Shown here piece by piece: positions 1 through 5,144 of a DNA stretch of 5,567 nt. A program made the translations under genes and the position numbers. Where the stretch lies: the NCBI GenBank assembly GCA_003552765.1, contig PUOI01000514.1, positions 1-5,567 of the forward strand. The letters are read 5' to 3'. This DNA comes from Candidatus Hydrogenedentota bacterium. GTDB lineage: Bacteria > Hydrogenedentota > Hydrogenedentia > Hydrogenedentales > SLHB01. Under the pieces are notes generated by a model, which did not search any database, had not been told where the DNA came from, and saw only the letters and a program-made list of their open reading frames with translations. Within the stretch, counting starts at the first letter, position 1, and each line of letters begins with the position of its first letter.

Positions 1-483
1 AAACCCCTTGAACCCGCATTGGCTATCGGGGATCCCCCATAATCCGCAGCACTGCACCATGAGGCTGAAGATCCTCCCCATCTTCGCGCGGTACCACGGC
101 TGCGGGACTTCGATTACGGAATCGGGCAAGCTTCGCGAGCCAATCACGACGTCGGCCCCGTCCTTGAACTTGGGCCATAGCCGCTCCAACTCGTCGATGG
201 GGGTCGAGGCGTCGGCGTCGTAAAACACCCGGTAATCCCCCACGGCCGCCAGCATGCCCGTCCGCACGGCGCAGCCTTTCCCCCGGTTAGGTTCGTAGCG
301 GATGACCTGAACCCGCGGGAAGTTTTCCTCCACAACTTGGGCGGTGTTGTCGAAACTGCCGTCATCCACCACAATGATTTCGCTCGAATAGCTCTGAATT
401 TCTAAGTAGTCTTGGACATGCTCCAGTGTGGAACAGATGCGTCCGGCCTCATTGTATGCTGGAATAATGAGGGAGAAGTCCAC
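1..483 (-). CDS. Glycosyltransferase family 2, dolichyl-phosphate glucosyltransferase-like (N-terminal part, runs off window)
   Basis: Minus-strand frame open to the left edge; 161 residues are visible. It is a GT-A fold family 2 glycosyltransferase that moves a sugar from a nucleotide-sugar donor. The signature is clear: SLIIPAYNEAGRI at residues 4-16, IIVVDDGS at 36-43, a GKGCAVRTGM segment near 69-78, the metal-binding DAD at 89-91 followed by STPIDEL, DVVIGSR at 111-117, and QCGFK at 155-159. The GKG..VRTGM, DAD.STPI and QCGFK run is typical of ALG5 / polyprenyl-phosphate glucosyltransferase relatives, so a lipid-phosphate acceptor at the inner membrane is likely; donor and acceptor cannot be read here. 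I chose the GTG at 483 because AGGA sits five bases upstream and the protein then begins just before the first beta strand. An in-frame ATG at 498 would add five residues but has only a distant GGGGA. The missing C-terminus would show whether membrane helices follow. Confidence 0.9.
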   Translation of the reverse strand, partial: MDFSLIIPAYNEAGRICSTLEHVQDYLEIQSYSSEIIVVDDGSFDNTAQVVEENFPRVQVIRYEPNRGKGCAVRTGMLAAVGDYRVFYDADASTPIDELERLWPKFKDGADVVIGSRSLPDSVIEVPQPWYRAKMGRIFSLMVQCCGLWGIPDSQCGFKGF

Positions 484-609
484 GTGCTTCCTTTCCATCT
501 ATTGACAAATCCCCGTTGTCCGCCGGCCGGAAAAAAACGGATCCCGCCCGCCTGCCGCGCATGCCCCAATACGGTTTATCGGAGGGGGGAAACCAAGGCT
601 TGAGTGAGA

Positions 610-644
610 GCGGGGAGAGACGGCGCCCGTCCGCCTCTCCCCGC
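610..644 (-). terminator. GC-rich stem-loop after the DUF1080 gene
   Basis: A perfect 10-bp inverted repeat, GCGGGGAGAG at 610-619 and CTCTCCCCGC at 635-644, encloses 15 bases that can fold further. It lies 8 bases beyond the stop codon of the minus-strand DUF1080 gene, the usual place for a transcript-end hairpin. No T-run follows on the minus strand, so it is not a classic intrinsic terminator; it may act as a Rho-assisted or mRNA-stabilising 3' hairpin. Confidence 0.55.
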
Positions 645-652
645 GTCATGCA

Positions 653-1624
653 TTACAGGCGCTCTACCCAAATGTTGCGGAACCGGACGGGATCTCCGCC
701 GTGGTCTTGCAGCCAGATGGGGCCTTCCTCGCCTTCTTCCATCGTGAGTCCGCCTGGCGTGGCTTCCGGCAGCTCATAGTCGTCATGAATGACCGTGCCA
801 TTATGCACGACGGTGATACGCGCGTTCTCAACCTTTTCGCCATCATCGTCGAAACGGGGCGCGCGGAACGTGATGTCGTAGGTCTGCCACTCCCCCGGCG
901 GCAACGACACGTTTTCGTCCGGTGCGCGAAGGCCGTAGATGCCGCCATTGTAGCTATGGTCAATTCCCTCGCCGAAGCTGTCCAGTACCTGGACCTCGTA
1001 ACGTCCGTGAACGTAGACGCCGCTGTTGCCCCGGCCTTGGCCCCTGGCTTCGGGCATATAGGCTGGGCGGAACTCAACATGCATGCGGTGGTCTCCGAAC
1101 TCTTCGCGGGTCATCAAATTGCTGCCGCTCACCTGCATGGCCCCGCCCACAACGGGCCATTGTTCGGGATGCCGCACCCATTGGTCCGTGTCGCTGCCGT
1201 CAAAAAGGACCACGGCGCCCTCCGGCGGTTCGGCGCCCAGGTTGTCCGGACGGTGGAACACGCGCTCCAGGCTGAAGTCGGCGCTGATTTCCGGCCCCGC
1301 AACGCGGCCCGTCAATTCGCCGTCCAGAATCTCCGCCGTGAGGATATGTTCTTGCTCCTCGGGGCCCTCGATGCCACGGAACGCGGCCATCTCGCCGAGG
1401 CGCTCCCCGTTAAGAGACACCGTGTATTCATCCACGGTCAGACGGAGTTCGTAGTGGTCCCCCCATCCAATGATTTTGGCGGTGGCCTCCAAGCTTTCCT
1501 CGTCGGTGCTGAACGAGCCTTCCCAGTTGCCAATGATTGGGTTGGCGGGTTCGGCGCCGGCCACGAAGCCGCCCAGGCCCACAACGGCGGCCAGAGCTAG
1601 TGCGATGGTGCGATACTGAGTCAT
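653..1624 (-). CDS. Secreted DUF1080 (3-keto-disaccharide hydrolase family) protein
   Basis: 323 residues. The start at 1624 is preceded by AAGGAG at good spacing and opens directly with a signal peptide, so I rejected an upstream extension to 1675. Signal peptide: positive start (MTQYR), hydrophobic core about 6-22, likely cleavage after AGA at residue 24; there is no lipobox cysteine. Residues about 28-122 form a beta-rich N-terminal module beginning NPIIGNWEGSF. The PF06439/DUF1080 domain spans about 136-323, with VVLFDGSDTDQWV (138-150), GNSGVYVHGRYEVQVLDSFG (199-218), PPGEWQTYDITF (242-253) and the closing FRNIWVERL. The family has a concanavalin-like beta-sandwich fold, and members have been linked to cleavage of 3-keto-glycosides in the cell envelope. 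The substrate here is unknown. The upstream gene is a Tat-exported oxidoreductase, which fits a shared role in sugar oxidation and cleavage, but the 107-base gap with a hairpin leaves co-transcription open. Confidence 0.9.
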   Translation of the reverse strand: MTQYRTIALALAAVVGLGGFVAGAEPANPIIGNWEGSFSTDEESLEATAKIIGWGDHYELRLTVDEYTVSLNGERLGEMAAFRGIEGPEEQEHILTAEILDGELTGRVAGPEISADFSLERVFHRPDNLGAEPPEGAVVLFDGSDTDQWVRHPEQWPVVGGAMQVSGSNLMTREEFGDHRMHVEFRPAYMPEARGQGRGNSGVYVHGRYEVQVLDSFGEGIDHSYNGGIYGLRAPDENVSLPPGEWQTYDITFRAPRFDDDGEKVENARITVVHNGTVIHDDYELPEATPGGLTMEEGEEGPIWLQDHGGDPVRFRNIWVERL

Positions 1625-1657
1625 TCCATGCTCCTTCCGTTGGGTAAGCGTAATACA

Positions 1658-1694
1658 CTGCGCCATCCGCCCCAACGTGTCACGAATGGCGCAG
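1658..1694 (-). terminator. Stem-loop between the AKR and DUF1080 genes
   Basis: A perfect 9-bp inverted repeat, CTGCGCCAT at 1658-1666 and ATGGCGCAG at 1686-1694, with a 19-base loop, lies 37 bases after the aldo/keto reductase stop and 33 bases before the DUF1080 start. No T-run follows on the minus strand. It could weaken read-through, process the transcript so the two genes are expressed at different levels, or be a protein-binding palindrome. Confidence 0.4.
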
Positions 1695-1731
1695 CGTTTT
1701 CCACAAACAGCTAATGAAACATGCCCCGTGC

Positions 1732-2601
1732 TTACGCCTCATCAAGCCGTTGCATGCAATCATCCACTTCGTCTGGACTCAAGAAGCCGATGGTGATGGC
1801 GTCCAGGCATCCGAGGTCGCGGGCATACGCCAAACATTCGTCTATGTGGTCGGCTGCGAGCGTGCCCTCGCCGAGGATCTTCATGCCAATGACGCCCTTC
1901 CCGTTATCATGCGCGCGTTGCAGCAGCGGCGCCACATCTTCGACGGGGCCGTCCATATGCGAGCCATGCGGGTTGATGCGGGCAAGAATGACCTCGACCC
2001 AATCGGAATCGACGGCCTGCTCCAAGGCGCCAAAATCGTGGCACGACACACCGAGGGCGCGCACATGCCCGGCAGCCTTGGCCTCCGACAACGCATCCAG
2101 TGTTTCCTGCATATCCTCGACCCAGTTGGCGTCCGTCAAGCAATGCAGCATGAGCACGTCGATGACATCGGTGTCGAGTTCTTGCCGGTAGCGCTCGAGA
2201 TCCGCCACGGCCTCTTCGGCGCCACGCGAAAAGGTCTTTGTCTGGAGCATCATCTCGTCGCGGTCCATGAACGAGGCCATCGCCTGACGCACAAGGTCGT
2301 GGGCGCCGTACATATCCGCCATGTCCATATAGCGGAGCCCTCTGTCATAAACGTACTCAAGCACTTCCATGTACTTATCCTCGCCCCTGCGGTGCAAGGC
2401 CGAGTCGTTGCCGCCCGCCCGGACGCCCGTGCCCATGCCGAGAAAGGTCGTCTCGATGCCCGTCTGGCCTAGCACGTGCTTGGCGGTGGCAACGGTTCCC
2501 GCAGCCGCCTCCTCGCCCCAAGCGATTCGCGGCGCTCCCCACGAAGCAGCGGCCACGGCGCTCGCGGAGTATTGTAAAAATCGGCGGCGATTCATATCCA
2601 T
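1732..2601 (-). CDS. Tat-exported aldo/keto reductase
   Basis: 289 residues. The start at 2601 has GGAG eight bases upstream and begins MDMNRRRFLQ, a twin-arginine motif followed by a weakly hydrophobic alanine-rich segment (residues 11-28), so export to the periplasm is predicted. The frame stays open to 2829, but that extension would bury the Tat signal and I reject it. The remainder is an NADP-type aldo/keto reductase barrel (PF00248) with the full catalytic tetrad: Asp93 and Tyr98 in DMADMY, Lys122 in LQTKTF, His153 in LMLHCL. No ferredoxin-type cysteine cluster is seen. The protein is a little shorter than common family members after removal of the signal and ends soon after the ITIGFLSPDEVDD segment. 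Tat export suggests folding with cofactor in the cytoplasm before transport. Such exported oxidoreductases are common near DUF1080 proteins in planctomycete-like genomes. Substrate unknown; a redox step on a sugar is inferred from the neighbour. Confidence 0.9.
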   Translation of the reverse strand: MDMNRRRFLQYSASAVAAASWGAPRIAWGEEAAAGTVATAKHVLGQTGIETTFLGMGTGVRAGGNDSALHRRGEDKYMEVLEYVYDRGLRYMDMADMYGAHDLVRQAMASFMDRDEMMLQTKTFSRGAEEAVADLERYRQELDTDVIDVLMLHCLTDANWVEDMQETLDALSEAKAAGHVRALGVSCHDFGALEQAVDSDWVEVILARINPHGSHMDGPVEDVAPLLQRAHDNGKGVIGMKILGEGTLAADHIDECLAYARDLGCLDAITIGFLSPDEVDDCMQRLDEA

Positions 2602-2642
2602 GAGAGAATCTCCAAAGTGGTGGTTTCGGTTTCTAAGAACGT

Positions 2643-2672
2643 ATTGTAGCCTGAACGCTTCCTCTTGCGCAA
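2643..2672 (-). promoter_or_regulatory. Candidate sigma-70-type promoter of the AKR gene
   Basis: Read on the minus strand: TTGCGC at 2672-2667, an 18-base spacer, then TACAAT at 2648-2643 (5 of 6 to the -10 consensus). Transcription would begin near 2636, giving a leader of about 35 bases before the ATG at 2601. The -35 matches only three of six positions, so the call rests on the -10 box and its position. Confidence 0.4.
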
Positions 2673-2758
2673 AACACCGCCGCGGGAAGGTCCATTCCGA
2701 AACGGCGGGCGTTGCGCTTGGCGGATGGACGCTGGCAAGAGGCGAACCCCCTTTCATC

Positions 2759-2780
2759 CGTTGACTCCCTTGTGTCAACG
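2759..2780. promoter_or_regulatory. 7-bp inverted repeat with 8-base spacer upstream of the AKR gene
   Basis: CGTTGAC at 2759-2765 and GTCAACG at 2774-2780 are perfect reverse complements. The 22-base dyad lies about 90 bases upstream of the proposed AKR -35 box. Its size and two-half-site layout suit a dimeric DNA-binding regulator; a small hairpin is the alternative. The minus strand also contains TTGACA here, but no matching -10 follows, so I do not call a promoter. Confidence 0.35.
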
Positions 2781-2852
2781 TGATAGCCTCTGCCTGTTTC
2801 AGGAAGCATTTTCCTGTTAGTCTACCCATTCATGATCGCTGTTAGACCGTGA

Positions 2853-2889
2853 GCCGGCGCGATAGACCTTCGAACCGTTCGGCGCCGGC
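2853..2889. repeat. 8-bp GC-rich inverted repeat in the gene-free stretch
   Basis: GCCGGCGC at 2853-2860 and GCGCCGGC at 2882-2889 are perfect reverse complements around 21 bases that include TTCGAA. The stretch from 2602 to 3186 has no convincing gene on either strand: besides the promoter, this dyad, the one at 2759-2780 and the repeats that follow, I see nothing coding. This dyad resembles the CCGGCG-rich cores of the neighbouring repeats but is not a recognisable copy. Confidence 0.4.
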
Positions 2890-2937
2890 CTGTCGTTATG
2901 TCCCCACGCGAATAAGGGAGCGTTTCTGTGAGCTGTT

Positions 2938-3026
2938 GGAAGGAGGAATCGTAGCGCCGGCATCTTGCCGGCAAAAAAGGCATACTCCAAGCTGCGATAT
3001 ACATGCCGGCGAGACACCGGCGCTAC
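2938..3026. repeat. R1 palindromic repeat element with R2 tail fragment
   Basis: Two 24-base arms face each other: 2951-2974, beginning GTAGCGCCGG, and 3003-3026, ending CCGGCGCTAC. They match at 20 of 24 positions, with the outer ten perfect, and enclose 28 bases. Each arm holds two CCGG-type cores and can fold alone, as in paired REP-like units. Just left, GGAAGGAGGAATC at 2938-2950 matches the 3' end of the R2 repeat, so an R2 tail is fused to R1 here. A decayed R1 is fused to R2 again at 5250-5302. No coding capacity. Confidence 0.75.
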
Positions 3027-3055
3027 GGGGCTCAAGGGCGATGTGGAACGGGGGA

Positions 3056-3075
3056 AAGCGGCGAGGACGCCGCTT
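3056..3075. repeat. Perfect 8-bp stem-loop (third palindrome type)
   Basis: AAGCGGCG at 3056-3063, loop AGGA, CGCCGCTT at 3068-3075. It lies between the R1 element and the first full R2 copy and is followed by CTACGG, the bases that also end the R1 right arm (CTACGG at 3023-3028). It looks like another dispersed intergenic palindrome, but only one copy is present here, so repeat status is inferred. Weak T-content after it argues against a terminator. Confidence 0.5.
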
Positions 3076-3088
3076 CTACGGTTCGGCC

Positions 3089-3148
3089 TTTTACATCCCC
3101 CGGTCCTTTTGGGCCTGCCCCCTTCCGAAGGGGGAATCGTAGCGCCGG
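3089..3148 (+). repeat. R2 two-hairpin repeat, copy A
   Basis: Begins TTTTACATCCCCC and ends GAATCGTAGCGCCGG. Hairpin 1 is GGTCC (3102-3106), loop TTTT, GGGCC (3111-3115), with one G-U pair where the other copies have G-C. Hairpin 2 is CCCCCTT (3118-3124), loop CCG, AAGGGGG (3128-3134). Same order and orientation as copies B (3979) and C (5202). The linker between hairpins is TG here and A in the other two. Confidence 0.85.
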
Positions 3149-3186
3149 TTTCGGTGAGGATCACCCTTTGTTTCAGGGGGTAGACA

Positions 3187-3291
3187 ATGGGGATAGCACG
3201 ATGGATTGTGCTGACTTATCTGGCGATTGGGGTGTTGTGCCTGCGAGATCGTGGTTGTGGTATAGTTTGCTCAGGCGTAGAAAGGAAGTGA
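3187..3291 (+). CDS. Possible 34-residue hydrophobic small protein
   Basis: ATG at 3187 with an AGGGGG stretch about six bases upstream; stop TGA at 3289-3291. The peptide has a positive start (MGIAR), a hydrophobic run WIVLTYLAIGVLCL at residues 6-19, and a charged, cysteine-containing tail. That layout resembles small single-span membrane peptides, including toxic ones, and it lies 96 bases upstream of a Panacea-type gene, a family known to neutralise varied toxins. Against it: no promoter is visible upstream, the start lies just after a repeat, the proposed promoter of the next gene lies inside the ORF, and a reading frame this short can occur by chance. It could also be the broken 5' end of a longer membrane protein. 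I do not recognise it. Confidence 0.2.
   Translation: MGIARWIVLTYLAIGVLCLRDRGCGIVCSGVERK
3258..3266 (+). promoter_or_regulatory. Extended -10 promoter for the Panacea gene
   Basis: TGGTATAGT at 3258-3266 fits the extended -10 pattern (TG, one base, then 5 of 6 to TATAAT). No good -35 lies at 17 bases, which extended -10 promoters tolerate. Transcription would start near 3273 and give a leader of about 115 bases before the ATG at 3388. Confidence 0.4.
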
Positions 3292-3369
3292 GGCTTCATC
3301 CCTCGCTTGAGTCTTCGCCCCGAACACAGGGGCAGGGAGTGGAGCGGCGGCAAGGTGAGGCGTCTCGCC
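3286..3369 (+). promoter_or_regulatory. Structured 5' leader of the Panacea gene
   Basis: Three successive stem-loops can form. The first is AAGTGAGG (3286-3293) with CCTCGCTT (3301-3308), 8 bp including one G-U pair, 7-base loop. The second is GCCCC (3317-3321) with GGGGC (3329-3333), 7-base loop. The third is GGCG (3359-3362) with CGCC (3366-3369), 3-base loop, ending eight bases before the AAAGGAG ribosome-binding site. The second and third are short and could be chance in GC-rich DNA. No known riboswitch class is recognised. Confidence 0.3.
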
Positions 3370-3387
3370 GGGTGAAAGGAGATGAAC

Positions 3388-4074
3388 ATGGGTTTCAGGT
3401 TCGACGAAGACAAGATGAATCAGGCGTTGGCCTTTCTCATGCGTGCAACGGGACGAGCGCATCTCAGTAAGCTGACGGCTCACAAGCTGTTGTACATGGC
3501 CGACCGGGAAGCGTTGCGTGAGGGGCTGCGGCGCATCACGGGCGACGAAGCCTATGCCATGGAACACGGCCCCGTTCTTTCCACAACGTATGACCTCATG
3601 AAGACACCCCAGAACTGGTCCAACCCCACCCAAGAAGAAGCGTTGTGGAAGAAGCATTTTCGGCTTGAGCGCAACGGCCGGGATATTGTGTTGCTGGAAG
3701 ATCCAGGGGACGACCTGCTTTCCACGTTTGAAAGACGGATTTTGGAGCAAGTGGCGCGCGAGTACGGTGGAAAATCGGCCGCTGAATTGCGCAGTCTTTC
3801 GCACACATTCCCCGAATGGCGGGCTCATGAGTGTGGAAACTCTTCGGAGCCCATCCCGTTGCGCGACATCCTGGAAGCGGTGGGCCGTTCCCCCGAAGCC
3901 GCCGAAGTGTTGGAACAGGAAGCGGATGAAGAAGCACGCGTTGCAAGACTGCTGGGCTCCGCACCTACATCTCGTCCGTTTTACATCCCCCGGCCCTTTC
4001 GGGCCACCCCCTTCGGAAGGGGGAATAGTGCGGGGCGTCTTCCAAGCGGCTGCATAGGCCGGCAGGACGATTGA
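3388..4074 (+). CDS. Panacea-domain (SocA-like, DUF4065) protein
   Basis: 228 residues. I start at 3388 because AAAGGAG then has a six-base spacing; an ATG two codons earlier lies directly against that motif. The Panacea / PF13274 fold covers about residues 5-155: MNQALAFLM near the start, KLTAHKLLYMADREAL (about 29-44), ITGDEAYAMEHGPVLSTTYDLM (about 49-70) and LSHTFPEWR, all at family positions. Known members include Caulobacter SocA, an antitoxin and proteolysis adaptor, and the broadly acting PanA antitoxins; others are of unknown role. No DNA-binding domain is fused. After an acidic helix (AAEVLEQEADEEARVARLL) the protein changes character: from Phe198 the sequence is a translation of R2 repeat copy B (FYIPRPFRATPFGRG) followed by a short unrelated tail and TGA. 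The ancestral C-terminus was therefore probably lost or extended by the repeat. The antitoxin role is inferred from the family; a nuclease gene lies downstream and a small hydrophobic ORF upstream, but neither is proven to be a partner. Confidence 0.85.
   Translation: MGFRFDEDKMNQALAFLMRATGRAHLSKLTAHKLLYMADREALREGLRRITGDEAYAMEHGPVLSTTYDLMKTPQNWSNPTQEEALWKKHFRLERNGRDIVLLEDPGDDLLSTFERRILEQVAREYGGKSAAELRSLSHTFPEWRAHECGNSSEPIPLRDILEAVGRSPEAAEVLEQEADEEARVARLLGSAPTSRPFYIPRPFRATPFGRGNSAGRLPSGCIGRQDD
3979..4029 (+). repeat. R2 two-hairpin repeat, copy B (inside the Panacea gene)
   Basis: Begins TTTTACATCCCCC. Hairpin 1: GGCCC (3992-3996), loop TTTC, GGGCC (4001-4005). Hairpin 2: CCCCCTT (4007-4013), loop CGG, AAGGGGG (4017-4023), then GAATAGT. 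It differs from copy C at only two positions over about 50 bases, both in the loop of hairpin 1. After GAATAGT the match to the R1-type GTAGCGCCGG breaks off. It is read through in frame as the C-terminus of the Panacea protein. Confidence 0.85.
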
Positions 4075-4143
4075 TTTCCCCTAGAAAAAGGGATGGTCTC
4101 CCATGGAACGGCGCCGTTATCCGGCGATTGCGTTGAAAAACGC

Positions 4144-4191
4144 CATGAGTTGACAACTCGTGACACGTATAGTATATTGCAAATGAGTTGA
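4144..4191 (+). promoter_or_regulatory. Strong sigma-70-type promoter with overlapping palindromic operator
   Basis: TTGACA at 4150-4155 (perfect -35), a 17-base spacer and TATATT at 4173-4178 (5 of 6) form the best promoter in the window; transcription would start near 4185. The -35 box sits in the perfect palindrome GAGTTG-A-CAACTC (4147-4159), which extends with one imperfect pair to CA/TG at 4144-4162. The nine bases ATGAGTTGA of its left half recur at 4183-4191, 38 bases downstream and over the expected start point. One site on the -35 and one half-site on the start is a layout expected for repression. The binding protein is unknown. Confidence 0.65.
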
Positions 4192-4245
4192 GTTTACATC
4201 CGCCCCCTGGCAGTAGGCCCGCTCCCTTATCCTGAGCGTGCGCCG

Positions 4246-4270
4246 AGCCCTTGGGGCTTCTTCTTTTTTT
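4246..4270 (+). terminator. Terminator-like hairpin with T-run just before the NYN gene
   Basis: AGCCC (4246-4250), loop TTG, GGGCT (4254-4258), then a T-rich stretch ending in seven T (4264-4270). This is the only hairpin-plus-T-run in the window. It lies downstream of the promoter at 4150-4178 and 16 bases before the ATG at 4287, directly against the GGGGGAG ribosome-binding site. The 5-bp stem is short, so termination may be partial. It could end Panacea transcripts, attenuate NYN transcription, or both. Confidence 0.5.
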
Positions 4271-4286
4271 GGGGGAGAACGGGCGC

Positions 4287-5144
4287 ATGAGACAACGGCG
4301 TATCGCCATCCTCATCGATGGGGCCTTCTTTCTTAAACGGCTTCCACACCTTGTGGCCCCGCAGTACTGCAAGACGCCGCAGGCGGTGGCGAACAGTATG
4401 CGCCACATGTGCCGTAACCATGTAACGCGGCTCTCGGGACTAGCCGCCAATGATCATGCCCAGCAGCAAGGAGAGCAATGGCGGCAGTTTCTCTACAGAA
4501 TCTTTTTCTACGATGCGGCGCCTTACGAAGGAAAGAAACACCATCCGCTCCTCAATCGGACTATCGACTTCGCCAAGAGCGATGTGCGCCAGTTTCGCAT
4601 AGCGTTGTTCGACGCCCTTCGCAAGGAACGGAATGTGGCGTTGCGCCTCGGCAAAGTGGTGGAGGACCGCGATTGGAGTCTGCCAGACCGCCAAGCAAAA
4701 CGCTTGCTCGCCACGAAAGCCTGGATTACGGGCATTGATTTCTCGCCGGCCCAATCCGGGTTGACGCTCACCGAAGCCCAAGCCCACGAAGCAAGACGCT
4801 TGCAACGCCTATGGGACGAGGTCGAATCCTTCCATTTGACACCTGGTCTGCGCCAGAAAGGCGTGGACATGCGGATTGGCTTGGATATCGCATCAATCAC
4901 GCTGAAGCAGCAAGCCGACACCATCATTCTTGTCGCCGGAGACAGTGATTTCGTGCCAGCGGCGAAACTGGCGCGCCGCGAGGGGATGGAATTTATCCTC
5001 GACCCTCTCTGGCAGAAGGTGAATGATGACCTGTTCGAACATATCGATGGGTTGCGCTCGGGGCTTGCGCGGCCCAAGCCCGACGCCACGCCTGGCACGG
5101 ATTTTGGTGATGCGGCGCCCGACACGGAGGGTAAGGAGCAATGA
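4287..5144 (+). CDS. NYN-domain (PIN-like, LabA/DUF88-type) predicted ribonuclease
   Basis: 285 residues. I start at the ATG at 4287, with GGAG nine bases upstream; a TTG at 4251 would place coding sequence inside the terminator-like hairpin and is less likely. The protein matches the NYN family (PF01936), metal-dependent nucleases of the PIN-like group thought to act on RNA. Acidic residues appear at the expected places: Asp11 in ILIDGAFF, Asp76 in FFYDAAPYEG, Asp194 and Asp200 in KGVDMRIGLDIAS, and Asp219/Asp221 in LVAGDSDFVP. The stretch AKLARREGMEFILDP and the closing LFEHIDGLRS are typical of a widespread single-domain subgroup. An insert at about 85-190 separates the first and later acidic motifs. 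The last ~20 residues are low-complexity and acidic. No added domain or signal peptide; a cytoplasmic protein. It has its own promoter, so co-regulation with the Panacea gene is not required. Catalysis is likely since no key acid is missing; the target is unknown. Confidence 0.9.
   Translation: MRQRRIAILIDGAFFLKRLPHLVAPQYCKTPQAVANSMRHMCRNHVTRLSGLAANDHAQQQGEQWRQFLYRIFFYDAAPYEGKKHHPLLNRTIDFAKSDVRQFRIALFDALRKERNVALRLGKVVEDRDWSLPDRQAKRLLATKAWITGIDFSPAQSGLTLTEAQAHEARRLQRLWDEVESFHLTPGLRQKGVDMRIGLDIASITLKQQADTIILVAGDSDFVPAAKLARREGMEFILDPLWQKVNDDLFEHIDGLRSGLARPKPDATPGTDFGDAAPDTEGKEQ

Noticed and set aside
701..1600. 299-codon plus-strand open frame
   Set aside because: It is exactly antisense to the DUF1080 gene. 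It has no family motif, while the minus-strand frame has a signal peptide, ribosome-binding site and full domain.
1714..2472. 252-codon plus-strand open frame
   Set aside because: Antisense to the aldo/keto reductase, which has the catalytic tetrad and Tat signal. High GC makes such shadow frames long.
2602..2829. In-frame extension of the AKR gene by 76 codons
   Set aside because: It would move the twin-arginine signal into the interior; the ATG at 2601 has its own GGAG site. A short likeness (ITLTQ) to the equivalent extension before the DUF1080 gene is probably chance.
2849..3183. Several 60-115 codon frames on both strands
   Set aside because: They are translations of the R1/R2 palindromic repeats (for example PPSEGG and AGKMPAL stretches) and have no domain features.
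3271..3828. 185-codon minus-strand frame
   Set aside because: Antisense shadow of the Panacea gene, with the same extent of open frame and no recognisable motif.
4130..4143. GCGTT-GAAA-AACGC hairpin after the Panacea gene
   Set aside because: A neat 5-bp stem with a GAAA loop, but it has no T-run and overlaps the promoter palindrome region; too small to call a terminator.
4192..4201. Fourth R2 copy in the NYN leader
   Set aside because: GTTTACATCC matches the R2 start for 10 bases, but neither hairpin follows; too little to call a copy, though a decayed one is possible.
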